Shown: one piece after another, positions 62,402 through 64,000 of the stretch
Position numbering within the stretch: position 1 is the stretch's first letter
Layout of the letters: each line of letters starts with the position of its first letter
Origin: Oscillatoria sp. FACHB-1407
Lineage (GTDB): Bacteria; Cyanobacteriota; Cyanobacteriia; Elainellales; Elainellaceae
DNA: 64,000 nt
Assembly (NCBI RefSeq): GCF_014697545.1
Contig: NZ_JACJSA010000004.1
Coordinates: forward strand, 310,001-374,000
Direction: 5' to 3'
Notes under the pieces: generated by a model
What the model was told of the DNA's origin: nothing
Seen by the model: the letters and a program-made list of their open reading frames with translations, nothing else
Databases searched by the model: none
Position numbers and translations under genes: made by a program

Positions 62402-62581
62402 GGGTTTAGATTCAATTTAAAGTAGTGCACTCAATGGTGAATGCATTGGGATAGCTCTATAGATGCCCGATATGAAGTGGAACTAACCTGTAATAGCACT
62501 GAAAATTTAGTTGGTAGAAAAATAAAGGCTCAGAAAATTCTAGGAGGAAATAAATTTAGGAGTAAGCACATTTGCTCTTTA

Positions 62582-62812
62582 AGTTCCGTCGGTGGAGGTC
62601 AAAGTTCCGTTGGTGGAGGTCAAAGCTCCATTGATGGAGGTCAAAGCTCCATTGATGGAGGTCGAAGTTCCGTCGTTAGAGGTCAAAGCTCCATTGATAG
62701 GAGTCAAAGTGCGATCGATGGGGGTTGAAGTGCGATCGATGGAGGTCAAAGCTCCATTGATGGAGGTCAAAGTGCGATCGATGGGGGTTGAAGTGCGATT
62801 GATGGGGGTTGA
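62582..62812. repeat. 21-bp tandem array, 11 units
   Basis: Exactly 231 bp divide into eleven 21-bp units of the form AGTTCCGTCGGTGGAGGTCAA, with variants AGCTCCATTGATGGAGGTCAA and AGTGCGATCGATGGGGGTTGA. Because 21 is a multiple of three, several frames stay open and give SSVGGGQ- or ALTSING-like heptapeptides, but no start, flank or codon pattern supports a gene. Confidence 0.95.
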
Positions 62813-62835
62813 AGTTCCATTTCATGATTTATACG

Positions 62836-63070
62836 CTACAGATCAAGATCCCCCTGCCTGCGGCATCCCCCTTAAAAAGGGGGACTTTGGCTCTCATTTT
62901 TCCCTTTAAGGAGGCGTAGGGGAATCTCTCTAAACAGGGGGCTTTAGCTCTCACCGCCCCCCTTTTGAAGGGGGGTAGGGGGGATCTCTAGAAAAGGATT
63001 TGCATTTTGAAGAATTCTCTCCAGTTTTTGATCCCCCTGCCTACGGCATCCCCCTTAAAAAGGGAGACTT
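62836..63070. repeat. Pair of ~40-bp direct repeats and a related inverted block
   Basis: 'gatccccctgcctgcggcat' with 'cccccttaaaaagggg' (about 62848-62885) recurs almost exactly as 'gatccccctgcctacggcat' with 'cccccttaaaaaggg' (about 63030-63067). Between them is an inverse variant (aaggggggtaggggggatct). These are hairpin-forming dispersed repeats of the type common in cyanobacterial spacers. Confidence 0.75.
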
Positions 63071-63287
63071 GAAATCTTGAGGGTAATTAAAGCCTAGAAC
63101 GCGATAGTTAGAGTTGAAAGGGCGATCGCTTGAATTCTAATCTCAACATTCCGCATCTAAAACTGAGTTCCAACCAGGCTATCTCAGTTTCTTAATTAAG
63201 ACTAATAATGTTGCTGGCATATCGTGAATAACTTGCTTAAATAGATGCAACCCCTTACCTATCAGCAAAGCTACTCCTTAATTCCCT

Positions 63288-64000
63288 ATGACAAGTGATT
63301 CTGGACTACCAATCAGCAAGCCTACCTCAGTTTTGAAAAAATCCATTAAGGTCAATTTCAAAGATTTTTCAAAAGCACTGGGTAAAGGTTTAGTAGATTT
63401 CGGTTTTGGTAAGTGGGATAGTCTAGCAGGAGATGGAGTTGATGCTCTAGCAGCTTTGGGTTTAGCGGCAAATGCCGAAGAAATTGCCTGGTTAATGGTG
63501 TACCGCTCTTTACTTCAGGCAATGAAGACTCTCATTGATGAGAAGACTGAATTAGAGCCAGACAAGTTTGACAGTAAAGCTTTGCAGGTCAGGATTAACC
63601 AGGCTTTAGAAACCAGTAGCTTACTAATTAACAAGAAATTTTTTGAGCATCCAGATAAAGACCCTATTGTTGAGGCGGTTAAACCTGCTTTTAGGGAATG
63701 GTTGCAGCAGTATGGGCTGAGTGAAGTCGATGCTCAGGCGATCGCGGATCGTCTGCCTATCTACTTTGCAGCAGCACTACATGAAGAGTGGGGCAGTCAC
63801 GCAAAGGACTATGCTGTACTTAAAGACAAGCTGGATACTCCCTTTACGCAAGCCAATGAGCGAGCTCAGGCGTGGTTGCGATATGCAACTTGGCTGCAAA
63901 AGCAGGTAGAAGAACCCATGTTTTTGGAAGCCTTTAGCCTCAAGCGGGTGTATGTGCCGCTACGGGCTTACTACAACCGTAAAGTTGAAGCACAGAAAGC
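63288..64000 (+). CDS. N-terminal part of a large protein, possibly a STAND/NACHT-type NTPase (cut by window end)
   Basis: A clean frame of 237 codons begins at ATG 63288 (TSDSGLPISKPTSVLKKSIK) and runs off the right edge. The visible part is mostly helical: GKGLVDFGFGKWDSLAGDGV, DALAALGLAANAEEIAWLMV, YGLSEVDAQAIADRLPIYF, and FLEAFSLKRVYVPLRAYYNR just before the end. N-termini like this, with the 'F..(V/I)YVPL' block, precede P-loop NTPase domains in some cyanobacterial STAND proteins used in signalling or defence. No P-loop is within view, so the class is a guess. The 21-bp array and hairpin repeats lie immediately upstream. Confidence 0.75.
   Translation, partial: MTSDSGLPISKPTSVLKKSIKVNFKDFSKALGKGLVDFGFGKWDSLAGDGVDALAALGLAANAEEIAWLMVYRSLLQAMKTLIDEKTELEPDKFDSKALQVRINQALETSSLLINKKFFEHPDKDPIVEAVKPAFREWLQQYGLSEVDAQAIADRLPIYFAAALHEEWGSHAKDYAVLKDKLDTPFTQANERAQAWLRYATWLQKQVEEPMFLEAFSLKRVYVPLRAYYNRKVEAQK

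Noticed and set aside
62441-62909. Frames with SSIDGGQ or MEVKAPL heptads
   Set aside because: All arise from the 21-bp tandem array, which stays open in several frames because its period is a multiple of three.
1-64000. tRNA, rRNA or known riboswitch genes
   Set aside because: I looked for T-loop and cloverleaf patterns and for leader motifs in the larger spacers and found none I could defend by eye; a covariance-model scan would be needed to exclude them.

Overview
The window is a chromosomal segment of a cyanobacterium, most likely a filamentous, repeat-rich one of the Leptolyngbya/Oscillatoria kind. The reasons are the very frequent HIP1 octamer (gcgatcgc) in genes and spacers, several heptanucleotide tandem arrays typical of such genomes, and cyanobacterial gene families: helical carotenoid protein, iron-uptake SLH porin, DUF1824, FtsH of the thylakoid type, EGY-like site-2 protease, bestrophin-like channel and a Dps with a histidine in its ferroxidase centre. 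I see no rRNA, tRNA, CRISPR array or prophage.

Layout. 1-10 kb: a truncated hybrid histidine kinase with an N-terminal ribbon-helix-helix-like segment, an ABC exporter, a small unknown protein, a ComFB-family protein and a DICT-domain kinase whose phospho-acceptor His is Gln. 10-18 kb: glutaredoxin-like gene plus murE, cysH, an SbcD-like nuclease, a ParD-like antitoxin remnant, a small anchored protein, a site-2 protease with a DUF1824 gene, and a HAD hydrolase. 18-27 kb: helical carotenoid protein, an exported charged protein, cysA, an Fe-S photolyase-like protein, rhodanese, TPM-domain protein, DUF547 protein and a GT2 glycosyltransferase, separated by nested repeat elements. 27-42 kb: iron-uptake porin, a peroxiredoxin/2-oxoglutarate oxygenase fusion, a large hybrid kinase, leuC, bestrophin, Dps, a CbiX-like chelatase, and two neighbouring regulators (a kinase and a Crp-type factor) with the same coiled-coil/PAS input. 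42-51 kb: a probable tRNA wobble-uridine (cmo5U34) set: cmoB, then an operon-like run of a U32 protein with four Fe-S cysteines, a second U32-like protein that has lost them, and cmoA. A lone NrtA/CmpA-type lipoprotein lies between cmoB and that run, and an AT-hook-like basic protein lies upstream of it. 51-64 kb: GST plus a DMT permease, ftsH, a divergent locus of a PAS/LuxR regulator and two uncharacterised beta-rich proteins, a DciA-like protein with a zinc ribbon, small conserved proteins, a 21-bp tandem array, and the start of a large protein cut by the window end.

The spacers are unusually rich in small dispersed elements. At least four types with inverted termini can be recognised by comparing copies inside the window. 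One 294-bp element sits inside another and is flanked by a perfect 8-bp duplication, with an uninterrupted copy of the host element 7 kb away. The most interesting gene-level leads are the cmo5U cluster with a degenerate U32 partner, the PAS-module pair at 39-42 kb, and the divergent PAS/LuxR locus at 57-60 kb.
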